A stretch of DNA of 64,000 bases from contig NC_049995.1 of NCBI RefSeq assembly GCF_000003815.2, forward strand, positions 1,807,391-1,871,390, read 5' to 3'. The stretch comes from Branchiostoma floridae (lineage: Eukaryota > Chordata > Leptocardii > Amphioxiformes > Branchiostomatidae). The notes beneath the pieces were generated by a model. The model searched no databases. It was given only the letters and a program-made list of their open reading frames with translations, and was not told the DNA's origin. Each line of letters begins with the position of its first letter. Position 1 is the first letter of the stretch. The translations under genes and the position numbers were made by a program. Shown in pieces: positions 27,901-42,900 of the stretch.

Positions 27901-30900
27901 ATTCATTGCTATGCAAGAGGAATTTGGTTATGCCTTCTGATTCAGTTCACTGTTTGTGCTTAGTTTAGCGATCATGGTAGATAGAACTGCATTTTCCTAG
28001 TCCCCTTAGTCGTATTGGGCAGGTTTGACTGTACCTACTTGTAATAATCATAATAATAATTACATTCTAGTATTGACATATGGTACCACTGTTTGGAGTT
28101 TGTGTGTTGACCAGCTTGTTTGATTAGAAACTTGCTGATCAGTCTGGTTCCTACCTCCTGATCCTGAGAATGCATCGTAGAATTCATCATCACTAGCATC
28201 ACAGAAGGATGCTGGGAGCTGGCGGGGCCGGGAGGTGCTGGACAGGCTGCTCTCCAGCTGATGGTGTTCGGTGGCTAGGACGTGTAGGGCGTCTTGTAGA
28301 ACACGGGATTTTTCTATCTCCTGCTGCAGACGAACCTTCCGTACCTGTAGTGGTGCACAACACAGTTTCCATGTTACAAAATCTACACATCATCATGCAC
28401 AGTCTGTGGTCAATCAAGTGTTAAACTGAGTCTTAATTCCTCCTTACTCAGGGAAATACAACAAGTAAACTATGTCACACACATACACAAACAATGTGAG
28501 TATTCAGTAATGAGCCTCTCCATCCAGACTGGGCTGTTGCATTGGTGAGGGGGGGGGGGGGGGCTAGGCTATTCTAATCTAAGTAATCTAACCAGTTTGA
28601 CCAGCTTTCTCTGTTTACTAAGTATGCAAAACACAGAAGGCATTCCTGACCGGAATCAACAGCTGTGTGGAGCATGTCCAAGTTATGCGGGAGATCTTAG
28701 CACATGCCAAGAAAAAACGCCGCGCAGTCAACATTACATGGTTTGATCTCGCGGATGCCTTTGGTTCTGTGGAACACGAACTAATTCACTATCAGATGTG
28801 ATCAACAGAACTGTTTATGTTTTTGTAAAATGAAAATAAAAAAATTCCATGTGATAACTTTTTTGCAATCTCCGGTGACGTCATTTCATCGAAAAAGCAT
28901 GAAAAACGCTGCTATTTGGGTCATCTGGCGAAAAAAACGCTTCACCATTGCTCTGGACTAATACAAAAATCGTTTCGCTGGCCGACCAACTACTCCTCGC
29001 ACAAGAATGATACAAACCACAGGCTTTTCAGGAAATACGACAAATCTATGCTCAGCTATAACAATCACCAAGCAATAGGGAGCAAAAGATAGGGAGACAA
29101 CAGCGCACTTCCGGCCTATTACACCACCCTTCCGTCAACTCCGGTCAGATTTGAACTCCGACCCGGAACCGTAAATGGCAGACACTTCTTACTTGCAGCA
29201 TCTGGAAGTTATGTACAGGTGAACATTGTTGAACATTAATTATGCAAATGAGATCCTTATTTACATAAATTATCAGAAAATGCGATAAAAGCCTATTTCT
29301 TAACATAGATTGTGTAAGTCTGTTGTCTGGTGGAGGAGACGATCAACTGATATAATTTATGCAAATGCTTATTTGCATAATTAATGACAAACACAATTAA
29401 TACAGCAGTAACTGCAATAAAGCCCAGGATCATTTGGCAAAGGTATGGGATCGTGGAACTCTAGTTTTCTAATAAATATTAAACTTACTAACAGACCATT
29501 AGTTGATATCAAGATATGCGTAACATTACGTAGTACTGCTTTTATCATTAAGCACCATGAAAAACATAGTTTCATTGCAATGGTAATTATTGTACTAAAA
29601 TGCTGTATTTTCGTTTAGAAAAATAATATCAGGGGCAATAAAACTTGATGGTATCATCCATATATTATGCGTATCATTTTCAGAATTATGCTATCAATAT
29701 TTAGTGAATCTTTTTTTAAACTGCAATTCTTAATTCAAAAATAAGGAAACAATGGAAGGTCAAAATGCCAACCAGGGAGGGATCCTACATGTAAGTTTAA
29801 GCTCTGACAAGGAATTCCTCTAGGACAGCATTTAAATAATAATGTTTAAACCTGATTCTGATACAACAGCTCAACATTGAAGATGTCATGTATCAGAATT
29901 TCAGATTCTCATGTAGCAAAAATCCCATGCAGGCAAAATGGTTTTTCTCTTTCTATTGGAATGCTTCCACATTTGGTATGCATAAGTCCTGGTAACATTC
30001 CGTATACACACAAAATTTTCTATACATGGTGAGGGGCTTTATCTCTTTACCAAACTCTGAACAAATATATATTATATAGACCATAGAATTCAGACTGCAC
30101 AAATCAGAGCTTGGGAACATGCTCTAATATCATGAGATGGATAAAATATTAACAAGACCTTCCTGATCCAGCGGTACACCTAAACCTGGAAAAATCAATA
30201 TCAGCATACTAATGGAATGGTGGAACAGAATGTCAGCAGAGAACCGTTCATCTGAAAATACAACCTACCCCAGATAAAACAAGGTGTTGTTGCATTTTCT
30301 TCTTCCCAAGAAAAGTGGGAAAATACCCTCAGATACAACATCAGCTAAAGGTATAGTTACATAAGTATCAATAATTTCCACCTGTATCTTCCTACATCAT
30401 TTGCAAAATTATAGTAACATGAATTAACCAGCAGCAGGTTTGTAAACATTGCAGAGAAGAAAACGTTGTGCTAACAAATCTGCATTGTCAATAATGGTGC
30501 ATTAATATTGTACAGTTGACAAGTGTAAGAAGCTAACAGAGGCCCAACATGGCAGGTACACATATACTGGACACCTAACTTGCAATTTGCAAATTGAATA
30601 AATAAACTAAGGTTGTGTTCATTTTCATATCCAGAGTAAGACATGTTGGCAAATAAAGCAGATTGCAAAATACCTGCTGATGAGGAACAGTGTGAGGGAG
30701 GGGTGTCACTCACCACAAACCGCTCTCCTCACAGACAACCGATGACAGAATAATGCAGTCTACAACCTGCATACGTACATGCAAGATGGCTACAAGGAGG
30801 AACAACCTTAATTTTTTCCTTCATGAATACATAACAAAACTCTGCTATAGCAGAGTGAAATATGCAATACTGACAAGAACATTAAAACAGTTACTAGAAA

Positions 30901-33900
30901 ACTGTGTAAAAAATGTTTATTCCTTTCCTTCTGAACATAATAATTAATTCTGAGGTTAAAACTGTTAAAAGCTGGCCTCCTTACCATCCCTGTTTTTTAG
31001 ATGATCATTCCTCCTGGTAATAAACCATATATACATGGCTCCTGGGAATATACAATGCAGTGTGAGGGAAATAGCTTAAACAATAGCTGTTTGATTTGTT
31101 TCTATTGAAGTAACCAAGGTCGGATGTTTGACCCTGTCACGCCCACTAAATTATGCGCAACGATTCTAAAAAAATGTGGGCCAAGTCAATTCAATCTTGG
31201 TTTAACGGAATCCCCAAATCTACCTTTTACCAAATCTAACATTAATAATAATGATTGATAATAAAAAAGGGCAGTCATCTTTCAAAAGGGCTTAAGGAGC
31301 TGACAGATCAGCGGTCAGACATTCTGGGCCTGCTACAAGGTGAGGTTCCCTGCCTAATGTCACTTATATCTTACTGTCCTTACCACCATACAAACCAAAG
31401 CAAGATGCTTTTCAATGAGGCAAGCAGCGGTGTAGGGCCGACACCCACCCCCCACCCACCCGGAAAATATAAGGAACATTCTAGTGAGAATCTCAAAATG
31501 TTTCAAGGGTCTTGCATGTTCAATGTAAAAGTGTCCAGCCACTGTGGTGGGAGGATCAGCTTTTCCTAGGTCTCACATCAGGGAGTGCTAAAATCTCATT
31601 TTCTAACAGCAAATCTAAAATTTTAGTTCAAGGTAAACTTGTCAACAGATTTTTGTTCCGATTACATTTTGTACTTAGTTGCCCATTTTTACCAATTTTG
31701 CGTCTTTGCTTTCAACTGACACTGGCATTGGGAGGGCAAGCTTCCCAACACAGAGGTTTTGTTTTTGCAATCAAGGAGGCTCTTTTCAGGAGGTACTTTT
31801 TGTACTGGGTTGCTTGTATCCCTGGGCCGTAGCAGTTGCACCCATAACCTGACTGCACCGACCATTTACCAGTGAAACAACCATTCTGACTTATGCAAAC
31901 AAGCACCTGTACAGAGCAAACACCCAGCAAACATTTCCCAAAACCAATAAGTGGTTGGGTAGACAACTTTATCACAAATTTGCAGTGATGAGATATTGTC
32001 TTCAAAAAGCTACCAAATCTAAAACATAAACAAAGCCTTTACCACTTACATTGTACAGTCAAACCTGTCTATAGCGGCCACTCAAGGGACAGGAGAAATA
32101 TGGCCACTATAGACAAGTGGCCACTATAGAAAAAATGTTGATCAATTGACCATGAGCAAGCTACACATGATTTCAGTTCCCACAAATCTTTGTCACCAAG
32201 TAACATTGTCTTGCTCGGTAAATTCACTGACAAAGACTTGCACTTTAATGCTCAAAGCATGCATACCTTCTGCTACCACCAAAATGACCCTGTCAGGAAC
32301 TCCAAATCCTCGCAAACTACAATTTCAAACTCGGTGCAGGGTGACATAAGGCTGCAGTATGGTTGCAAAAGGCAGTGTTCCTGTATTAACGGGACCAGAA
32401 ATCTTGTGGCCGTGGCCGCGTTGGAAAGGTGGCCGCTAAGCCTATTTCTTAATCATTATGAATCCAGGGGACCGACAAAAAGTGGCCACTATGGCCAGGT
32501 GGCTGCTATGCAAAGGTGGCTGCTAATACAGGTTTGACTGTACCTGAAACATTGCCTGTACCACATGTCAAAAAAAAAACGATAGCAGATATTGGTTGCC
32601 CAAATCTCATTAGTGATTTACATCATGGGGATGGCATCACAAAACTGAGACCACAGGAAGTCCCAACCAAGGACACAAAATGAATAGCCAACTGCAGTAT
32701 TAAGACTAACCATTAACATGACCAAATTAAATACATGTACAGATAAACACCAAGGGCACAAAATGTAATTTAACCAACAGTACACAAGTGAGCAAATGCA
32801 TTGATGACACAAAGTACATTTTCCGACTTCTAAAAATCATAGTGTCACATTTTTTCATTTTTTCATCATATTACCATGAACAATTTACAGCTGCTTCCAC
32901 GAACATACGTAAAACATGGAAACTAATTAATGAAATTCTAAATAGAAAAAAAGCCACTAATGCTCTTCCTAGTAGATTTATTGACGGGGAACTTGAGGTA
33001 TCTGATCCAAAAGACATAAGTTGAAAAATTTAATGATTTCTTTGTTAACATCGGCCCCAATTTAGCAAATGACATAGAAGAAACAGGCATTTCTCCTTTA
33101 CAATACATTCAAAATTCTTATCCATCTAATATAATGTATTAGTTCTTTCGAAGAACCTACTTCAACAGAAATTAACGAGATTATTATGAATCTAAAAAAT
33201 GCAGCCCCTGGTCAAGACGAAATAGGTGCCGCGCTCTTGAAACAAATTGTTCCTGAAATTTTAGAGCCAATAACCCATATTTTTCAAATTTCATTAAGAA
33301 ATGGAATAGTACCAACAGACCTCAAATTACCAAAGGTTTTACCACTGTACAAAGCTGGGGATCCTTGTGTTTTCACCAACTATCGCCCAATATCAATCTT
33401 ACCGGCCTTTTCAAAAATTCTGGAAAAAATAGTATACAAACGGATAATGAATCACTTAGAAGATAATGATATATTATATACTCATCAATATGGATTTCGC
33501 AAAAAACATTCTACATACATGGCACTCTTACAACTAGTTGACAAAATAACCACATCTTTAGAAAATAACGAATACACTATAGGAATATTTCTGGATCTTT
33601 CAAAAGCCTTTGATACTGTAGATCACAACATACGAGGGGCGTTCAAGAAGTAATCCACCTGACCCATTTCCCAAAGGAGGAGATTAATGAAACTTGGTGC
33701 ACCGTTTTTGTCTTTCTCTTCATAGGAATCACCCAGAGTTATGCATTTCTACCATCGTTTGATGCAGCTCTGTACACCGTTTTTGTAGGACGCCCCAGGT
33801 TGGTCCTGCAACAGATGCCTCATCAATGGCAGAAGAGGGACGACCAGGTCTGGGAGCTGTTTCCACAGACTTCCGGCCATGTTTGAATTCACAATGCCAG

Positions 33901-36900
33901 CGTTTTACAAGGTCATATGATGGGGAATCATCACCATAAGTTTCTTTTATTTCATCAAAAGTCTCATTTGGTATGCGTCCTTTCAAATACAAAAACCGGA
34001 TCACTGCGCGACACTCAACTGGCTCCATTTCACACCTGGTCCATTTCACACCTGACTCAGTTCAAACACCTTTAAATCAAAAACCAAAATTAGTTCAGAG
34101 CTGTTTTTTGCAACATAACCCATAGAGATATGAATCATTACATATGCAAAATTTCATCTAGATCAGACAACTGGAAGTGGGTCAGGTGGATTACTTCTTG
34201 AACGCCCCTCGTATCTTAAGAAACTATTCAAATATGGATTTACCGGCTCAGCTCTTCACTGGATAACAGACTATTTGACTAACAGAAAACAATACGTGTC
34301 CAATCTAAATAACATTTCCTCCCAAAATGTCCTCACTTGTGGTGTTCCACAAGGGTCCATTCTTAGCCCGCTCTTATTTCTTATTTATGTTAATGACCTC
34401 GCATGTGTATCAACCAAATTATTTGCCCTGTTATTCGCGGATGATACCAACTTCTTTATGTCCGATATAAAGTTTGAAAAATTAATGACAATTGTTAATG
34501 ATGAATTGTGTAAAGTTAATCACTGGTTCAAGACGAATAAATTGTCAATCAACGTAAAAAAAAACAATTTCATTATCTTTTCAGGAAGGAACAAGAGGTA
34601 TGATAGAGAAAAAGCTAAAATCTATATAAACAGCAAAGCTATCAAACAAGTAAGTCATACCCGCTTCTTAGGTATAATAATTGACGAGAAACTTTCATGG
34701 AAGATCCAAATTAATAGTGTTTGCAATAAAATTTCGAAAAACATAGGCATTATAAGAAAAGTAAAAACCTTGATTTCACGAAATATACTCATGACTCTTT
34801 ATTACAGTTTGATTTACCCTTACTTAACTTACTGCAATATCATATGGGCTAGCACATACACTACATCTATCAAACCTCTGTACCTCCTTCAAAAGCGCTT
34901 TGTACGAATTGCGGGCAATGCCACCTTCACAGCACACACAACATCTCTCTTTAATGACTTAACTGTTATGACGGTATTTGATATCAACAAATTTCAAGTT
35001 GCCATATTTGTACATAAAATTGTCCACAATAGTTCTTTCCTACCACAGCAATTTAGATGTCTTTTTAATTTCAATTCAAATTCAGATTTTCACCACCACT
35101 ACACAAGACAGCAGAATCTTTTAAGACCAGTTAAAGCAAAATCTTGTCTAAAACAACACACAATAAAATTTAGAGGCCCAACCATCTGGAATAATTTAAG
35201 TCAAGTCCAACAATGCTGCTTATCATTACCCAGGTTCAAAAAGCTTGTTAAGATTGATTGCATCACACACCCAAGCATAACTTTTACTCTCATGTCCCGA
35301 ATAAACGTACCGGGACGTTTATTTTTTTCAGCCTCACAATCCACCCGGTACGTTCTTATTTTGGACGGTACGTTTATTTTTTTCTGAAAATTGGGGCTTT
35401 GCTTACCCAGGACCCTCAAAGAATTGGATTTTGGGGGTTTTCTGCCCATATTTCCGCGGTATTTTTGCTCAAAATTCCCTATTTTTCGGGCGAAACGGCG
35501 CGGATTTCCATGAGCGTGTACGCGTACGCGGTACACTTTCGGTGATTTCGGTCGATCTCGCTATGACGCTACGAAGTAAATGTTGTTCTTGGGGGGAAAT
35601 AAAACACCACACTGACGTTTTGAAATACAATTTTTACATAAATAAGTTTTAGTTTTAATTTAGTAGTAGTTTATAGTCTCTGTTTACATCGTAAACCAGC
35701 ACCTTGCACGAGGAATTTCCCGCCGGTCTTGTGGTTCCATGCGCTTTCGGCAGCGAGGCGGAAGAGTGATTCGTTCACATAATAAATGCTGGACGTAGAA
35801 ATAACAATAACTTCGTTTCCCTTGTGATATGAGTTTTGACGCAGCAAATTCTCCCAAACGACAGGAATTCGTCGGTAAAAACAGCAAGTTCATAATCATT
35901 TCACCGCCACAACTTTCCTTTGTAGATGCATGTGCCATTATGCCGAGATGGTGACGTCGAAATAAAACTTTCTCTACGTAGGCTTATTTCTTTGATAAAA
36001 ATCAACCTTAGTCTAGTTTTCACATAACTAACTTTCATTTAATAGATTTTAATCGTTTTTATACCGTAATCACTGTATTTTATGCTACACATCAGAAATC
36101 TTGTTGCAATATTTTACCTTGGTAAAAGTGGAGTCGTCCACTGACCCCTAGTGACCTTGTTTATCAACAGCTGCGACGCCATGTTGGAGGAAAACGCAAA
36201 GACGGCGATTTCCATTTTTGGCCCGCGGAATACGAAAATTGGGACAGCTTACATGCATTTCAAGAACCTAAAACATCAGATACATGAACGGACGGTCTAT
36301 TTGTAAAAATTGCCCATATAGCCTTCCAGTCTGCACAGAAATGACGATGTAGAGAAGGGTAGAAGTGCAAAGAGTCTGAGATGAGAAAAAAAACGCCACG
36401 TGAATTCAACAACACTTCGCCAAGGAGCTTTTATCGCATAAAATCACATAATTTTGTATAATGTTTCCTTTAATCAATGTCTCCTTCATAAATAGTCCAA
36501 GTTGAACCGACACTTTACTGATGTAGTACAGAAAAAAAAGTGATCCCCTCGTGGATAATTTACTATTTAGCGCAGCGTAACGCGGCCGGCCACGCGCCCG
36601 TGACGGCAGTGTTGGCATAGCGGCCGGGCTGAAAATCGTCTGGCCGCGACCGCATTCGACAGGTGACCGCTATTAGACTATTTCTTAATGCTTAGGTCAA
36701 CGGGAAAAATCCAAGGGACCGACGAAAACTGACCGCATGGCCAGTTACGTGGCCCCTATACTCAGGTGTAAAGGCAGGTTTCACTGCGAATTTCAACTTG
36801 CCTTTTATTAAAAAATTTGAGAAAACATCATGATTCGAACAAGATATCTATAGTTCTTCAGCTCATCATTTATAGAACTAACTGATGTGGTTCTTAGGCA

Positions 36901-39900
36901 TAAATGAATAAAAAGACCTACCTGCTTATCATCTCCTTTTCTTTGGACAGAAGTAGCATGGCCACAGTTAAATACATGTCAATTTGGTAATTTTCCGGGG
37001 GGTATGTTTATTCCGGGGGGTACGTTTATTAGATATTGACGATTTGTCCGGGGGGTATGTTTATTCCGGAGGGTATGTTTATTAGGGACATGAGAGTACC
37101 TGATTTGTTTGATTTCCTTGTTTCCTTGTTTTTCATATTAGTTTTTGGTTGATTTTGGTAGTTGATAGCTAATGATTCTTAAAACTTAGAGGTCCTACCT
37201 TTTTTCTCAAATCCCAAGTTACTTGTATATGTTTTGTCTATTTTGTTTTGTATTTATTATTTCATTTGATCATTTGTAATACAACTTCTATTCCATTAGT
37301 ATATTTCACATGATGATTTCAACTTATGTTATGTGCATTTTTCGTTCACTTTAATTATGTATAATTATTATTTCTGCAACTTATTTCTGGGGGAGGCCAA
37401 AGAAAAGCCACATAGGCTTCTGCCCACCCCCCGCATGTTCTTCATCTCTGTATACACATTTGTTTTTAAGCCATGCTATTATGTGCGAATAAAGAAAGAA
37501 AGAAAGAAAGATATACCTTTCTCTTATGCTCCCAAGTTGGCTGTCAACGGCATCAATATACAAACAGTGACCAATACACTTACATTGTAGGTGTGGTGAT
37601 TGACCGTCAACTGAACTGGAAGGACCAGGTGAAAGCCGTACAAGGGAAACCGAAGCAATCATTATCATTTATGATGAAACTGTAAGAATTCGGAGAGGCG
37701 AGTAAGAACAGAAAGAAACAAACATGCCGACACCCGGGATCAAACCCGGGTCGGCAGATTACAAATCAGGACCGCTATCGCTGTCGCCACAAAAGCCCAG
37801 AGCTCCTTGGTAAGGACGGTAGACTTGAACCACTGTTACAAAACATATCAGCCCCTTCATCACAACATCAGCACTCCACACCTTGTACAACGCCATCTTT
37901 CTACCACACATAGCAAACGCCTGCACGGCATGGAACACTGCTCCAGATCAGGACCTACAGAAGCTACAAACCATGCAGAACCGGGCGGGAAAACTAATAC
38001 TCGAAGGCTCCAAACAGGACACCATCAACTGAAGTACTCTGTAAGCTGGGCCGGAAGGATATTGAGGCAACTAGGGCTGGGTATCGGTACAGCGTACCGG
38101 TACAAAACCGGTTTTTCTTATTGGACCGGTCCAGAAAAACCGGACCTGAAAAAATCAGGTGGACCGGATGTTGGACCTATTAGAAAATTAACAGATTATT
38201 TGATCAGGCATTCACACGTCTTGGCGCTTGCAGGTGGAAGAAAATAACAAAAGTGAAGTAGAGTAGAGTTTGGAGTAATTTCTACCAAGTTTTACAGCCA
38301 ATTGCACAGTTGCAGTTAGCGTTGTAGGATTTTAAAATGCCAGTGTAAGTCTAATACTCCACCAAACAGATTTCTTTGTAGTGAAATGGACCATTGGTAT
38401 GAGTCATACTGAATCAGGTCCAGGTTCAGGTCCGGACCTGGACCTGATCCTCTGGACCTGAACTGGACCTGGACCTGAATTTTCTGTACCGGTACCCAGC
38501 CCTAGAGGCAACACATCAATACTATACCGCCGTACTCATCTACAAAGCTCTGAACAACAAACTCCTACCCTAGATGCACGAGATGTCTACTGCCTTGACC
38601 AAAGTACAAGAACAACCAGACTAAGTATACAAGCAATCAACTTGCTGTCCCAAATCCCCACGGGGAAACCTTCTGAACGCTACCGTGGACCAAACATTTC
38701 GTACAGCCTAACACCAGACATGCGCACAGCCCCAACTCTAAAATAACAGAAATGGCCGAAATGATGGACTCGAATTGTGTCTCTCGCTATTATGTATTTT
38801 GTACCATGTAATACTATGTAAAATTGTGTATATAGACTTATAAGACTCAAAAGGACTTTTAATGACGTAAACTGTGTCTCAGTCTGTAACAGTTATATAC
38901 GTTATGAACCTTGCCTCTTCTCTCATGACCTCAATGTAAAGCGGTCTGCAGGCCGATTTGTCGCTTTCATGAATAAACAAACTTTAAGGTTCAAACAAAT
39001 ATCCCCCTAAAGAATTGACCTAACTAGTCTACCAGCAAAATTTATGCCAGGCCCTGAAAATGCAGGAAATGGTGTTTCAGATTTCAAAACTTTACCGGAA
39101 CTCCCCTGCAACGGCTCGAACCTTCGGTGCTGGACATGATGAAAATATGTTGAGGGAGCGTCACCCCAACAAACCTTTGAAATGATAGAAATTTTACTAT
39201 TGAACTTAAATATAATACTACAAACAGAATGCAGGAAACGACGTTTCAGATAGTCAAGAATCCTCAAATCCTCAAATGCAGGAAATGACGTTTCAGATAG
39301 TCAAGATTTCAAAATGTTCTCCAGACCTCCCTTGTAACGGCTAATAGTGAAAATATGGGAGGGGGATGTTGTGCATGGGTCATTACTCTAAAAATAGTTC
39401 TCTAACAGAAATGGCATCAAATTTAGCAAAGTCAGAAAAATATTCCCCTCAAAATGCAGGAAATAGCATTTCAGAGGGTCACAATTTGACAATATTCAAG
39501 CATGTTGGCGGACCCCATTTGCTAAAAATTTTGTCAGTAAAAGTGCCCCCCCTACAAACTTTGTTGCTGCCACCGCCTCTGTAAGGTCATTGTCTGATAG
39601 CAAGGACTGCCATTGCCAAAACAGCAAGATAAAGATATGGGTCAAACCCTCTATTGCCATCATTTGGCTACACAGAATGTTCAACTTTAAATAAGGTTGA
39701 TCCTTCGTGGTCTGCATGCCTCTTCTGAATGAGAACAAATTTTTTACATCATGTAATCTTTGTTAGCCATGGTGAATCTTGGGAGAAAAAACATTTGAAA
39801 CAGAAAAAAGAATTGCCAAGTCAGGTGATGTGCACATGACAGCAGTAGAGATGTAATGCTTATTCTTAAAGGAATATGTTTGGTGGAGTATCTGACTCCC

Positions 39901-42900
39901 TGGTGACTGGTGTTTTAAAATCTTCATGTAATCAAGGTCAAATCTGACTGCCATGCTACTGATCTTGTGCCCTTGGGAAAGGCACTTTACATGACTCTCC
40001 TCACTTTACTCAGGTGAAAATGAGTACCTAGCTTTGGCTAGGGCCGTCCCTTAGATAGGACGTTAAATGGAGGTCTCGTGTATGGGGAGAGTCACACCCC
40101 ATCATGCGATGGTGCGGTGTGAGATGGAGCTAACCCTTCTGTCGGGAGTTGGTGATTCACTTCAAATCACCCAGATGGAGGTCTGGCAAACCTACATACC
40201 ATATCAGCCACATGGTGATTTACATCATTCAACCGGACGAGAGACCTGGCACATCCCCGTCTTGTATTCAGCTAGAAGAAAGGGTATGCCACCCTGTAAG
40301 GGGCGGTATAACCCCAACGGTGCTGTAATACACCGTATGACTATGACTGCCTTACTGACTTCTGTAAATAGTTTCATCATGTTGGTAAAATACTCATATT
40401 AGTAAATGTTCTTCGAAACAACCAGTCTTGTAATAATTTCCAATGTTTCCATGTCTATCAGACACCATCATCAGGATTAGAATGACTGGATCTGAAGTTA
40501 TAGCTGCAGCGCCACCTACATCGGCTATAAGTAGCAGCAAGAATCAGACCCAGTCATTCTAACCCTCCCTGATGATGGTGTCTGATAGACATTGTAATGT
40601 TGAAAGTGCGTACAATTCTGGTTGAACGTGTTTCAAAGAACCTTACTATATGAATCTACTCGACTTTGCTCGTTATTTCCTAGGCCCGGTAATTCAGCAA
40701 CCCCTTCCTAAGGCAAGCCCCAGAAAGAACATCCAGAGAATTGGGATGACTTCAAAACAGCTCTACTGTCTGCAGCCAATTCACCACGAGGTTAAAACTG
40801 CACTAACATTTTTCCATGGCAGTAAGAAACTACAGTGCATGGTGCTGCCGCGAACTTAAAACCAATGTGATAAGTCTTTTTTCTGCTACCGTGAAATTTA
40901 ATCCCCATGAAGTTAAATGTACATGTATTTACAGTATGAAATATCCATTAGAAATACAAACAACTGTTTGTAAACTAAGGTGACATACACCCGCATGTGG
41001 AATGGACTCTCTCTAAGAAGTGCAGTCTCAGGAGACCATCTAAATGTGCACCTCTAGAAGGTTGTCCTCTGTTGTGGACTCTAAAGTATTAAATAACACC
41101 TTACTCAACAGAGTAATGTATTCCTGGCTATAATGTATACAATCATGTACAATAATTGGTTGTGCTATGATATATAAAAAGAGTAGAACATAAGTCTGAC
41201 CTCTTCCTGTTGTGTGAGAAGTGACAGACAGTGCGTCATGGCTGTGTACATGTCTCGGGAGGTGGTTCTGAGCTGGTTCAGCTTCTGTGTGACTGGTCCT
41301 GAGGAACATGCATAGGAGTGACCAGTTACAATGTACATGTAACACCAAGACTGGTGATGCTCAGGATTTTTTTTTTATTGGAGATGTGCTGCCATGACAA
41401 TGATTATCATCATTACCCTGCCATGTCAGCTCATCTCAGATGGATGTGAACACGGAATATGGCAAGTAGATGTTACTAATAATATGAAGTAATCTCCAAG
41501 AAGATCTGAGGGGGTAATCTCCAAGCAGGTAATGTCCGAACAGATGTTAGGACATATGTTGGTGTTTTTTTGCAGGCTGATGTTTAAAAACAGTTTATGA
41601 GGATTGTGTTATGCATACTTTGCCCTGGTAAGCTATCAGTAATATAGGGCTTTGTTTTGTTTTTCCTGTTCATCATTTGTCTGTGTTGGACTGTCCATAT
41701 CATCAACTGAGTATACATGCACCTCCAGATCAGACTTGTCTGATACATGACATGAAAACTCAGTCAAGAGAGGAAATTGGTGCCTCCCAAGGGCTCAAAA
41801 TTGGATCTTGTTAGGGATACCTACCTACCTACCTAGTCCCTTGACTACTGCTACAAAACAAAATGTAACATTGTGACCATTGAGGAAAAATTAGTTCCAG
41901 AGTTTGCCTTCCTTACCTTGCATGTTGATATCCACCCCTTCCAGTACTGCCGTCATGTCTGAAATCTGCTTCTCCAGGATCTGCTGATGAGCATGAGCCG
42001 TCTGGTAGATGGAGATAAATAGAATGTTGGATTAGGTTTTCTAAAATGTCCTATCCTCATCAGCACTTTTACTTGTCTGAGACAATCGGGCTGATGGACT
42101 TGACTAATGTCTAACCCCGACAATGATACAGGTCTGACAAATGGCCAGAAACGAACCATTTCTGTGTCCGGTACGTTTTTAAGGCCCGTGCATTTCCGCA
42201 CACATAGCCATGAAACACCTAGATATGCCCGGTCACGTGTGACAGTCTGTCGCCATGTCAAAAAGCAATATGCATATTTTGGTAGTAATTATCACGTAAT
42301 TATCTACCTCTGGCCTCGAGTATTGCACTTTCCTTACACCTTATGCTATTAAAAGCAGTCTTACAGCCAGGTACCGACCCGGGATCCCCACTTCCCTGTA
42401 GTTTGTATAAGTTGCCTTCAGAATGCAAATTGTTTTTTGTTTTGCTTTGTTTTAAGTATTTTGGACTGCTCCTGACGGGTTCGTCCATTTGTACTGGGCA
42501 CTGAAGCCATTGCTCTTTTCGCTTTCAAACGCACATCAGTCCACGGTCCACCAACATTAACTACTGGTGTCCTGGTCTTCAATATTTTCATAAAGCAGTC
42601 GCTCCACTGTAGAGTCGCTTCCAATTTAACATAAACTCCAACTGGTCTGTTGAATTCTGTAGTCCTGCTCTCATACATTCTGTTGTTCAGTTGGCCCTCT
42701 ACACAAACCGAGGCTAGCCAGGAGTATGTTTCTTAGCATGGGCATGTAAATTTGTTACAGTATTATCCAATCCATCATGAAAATGGCTGGCAGGAACTAA
42801 TTACTATGAATTAATGCTAGCCCTACTCCAGTTTGACGTTGAGCCAAAGTCCATACTTGGTAGAACTGAAAATCAAACCACACAAAACAGCCAGGCTCCT

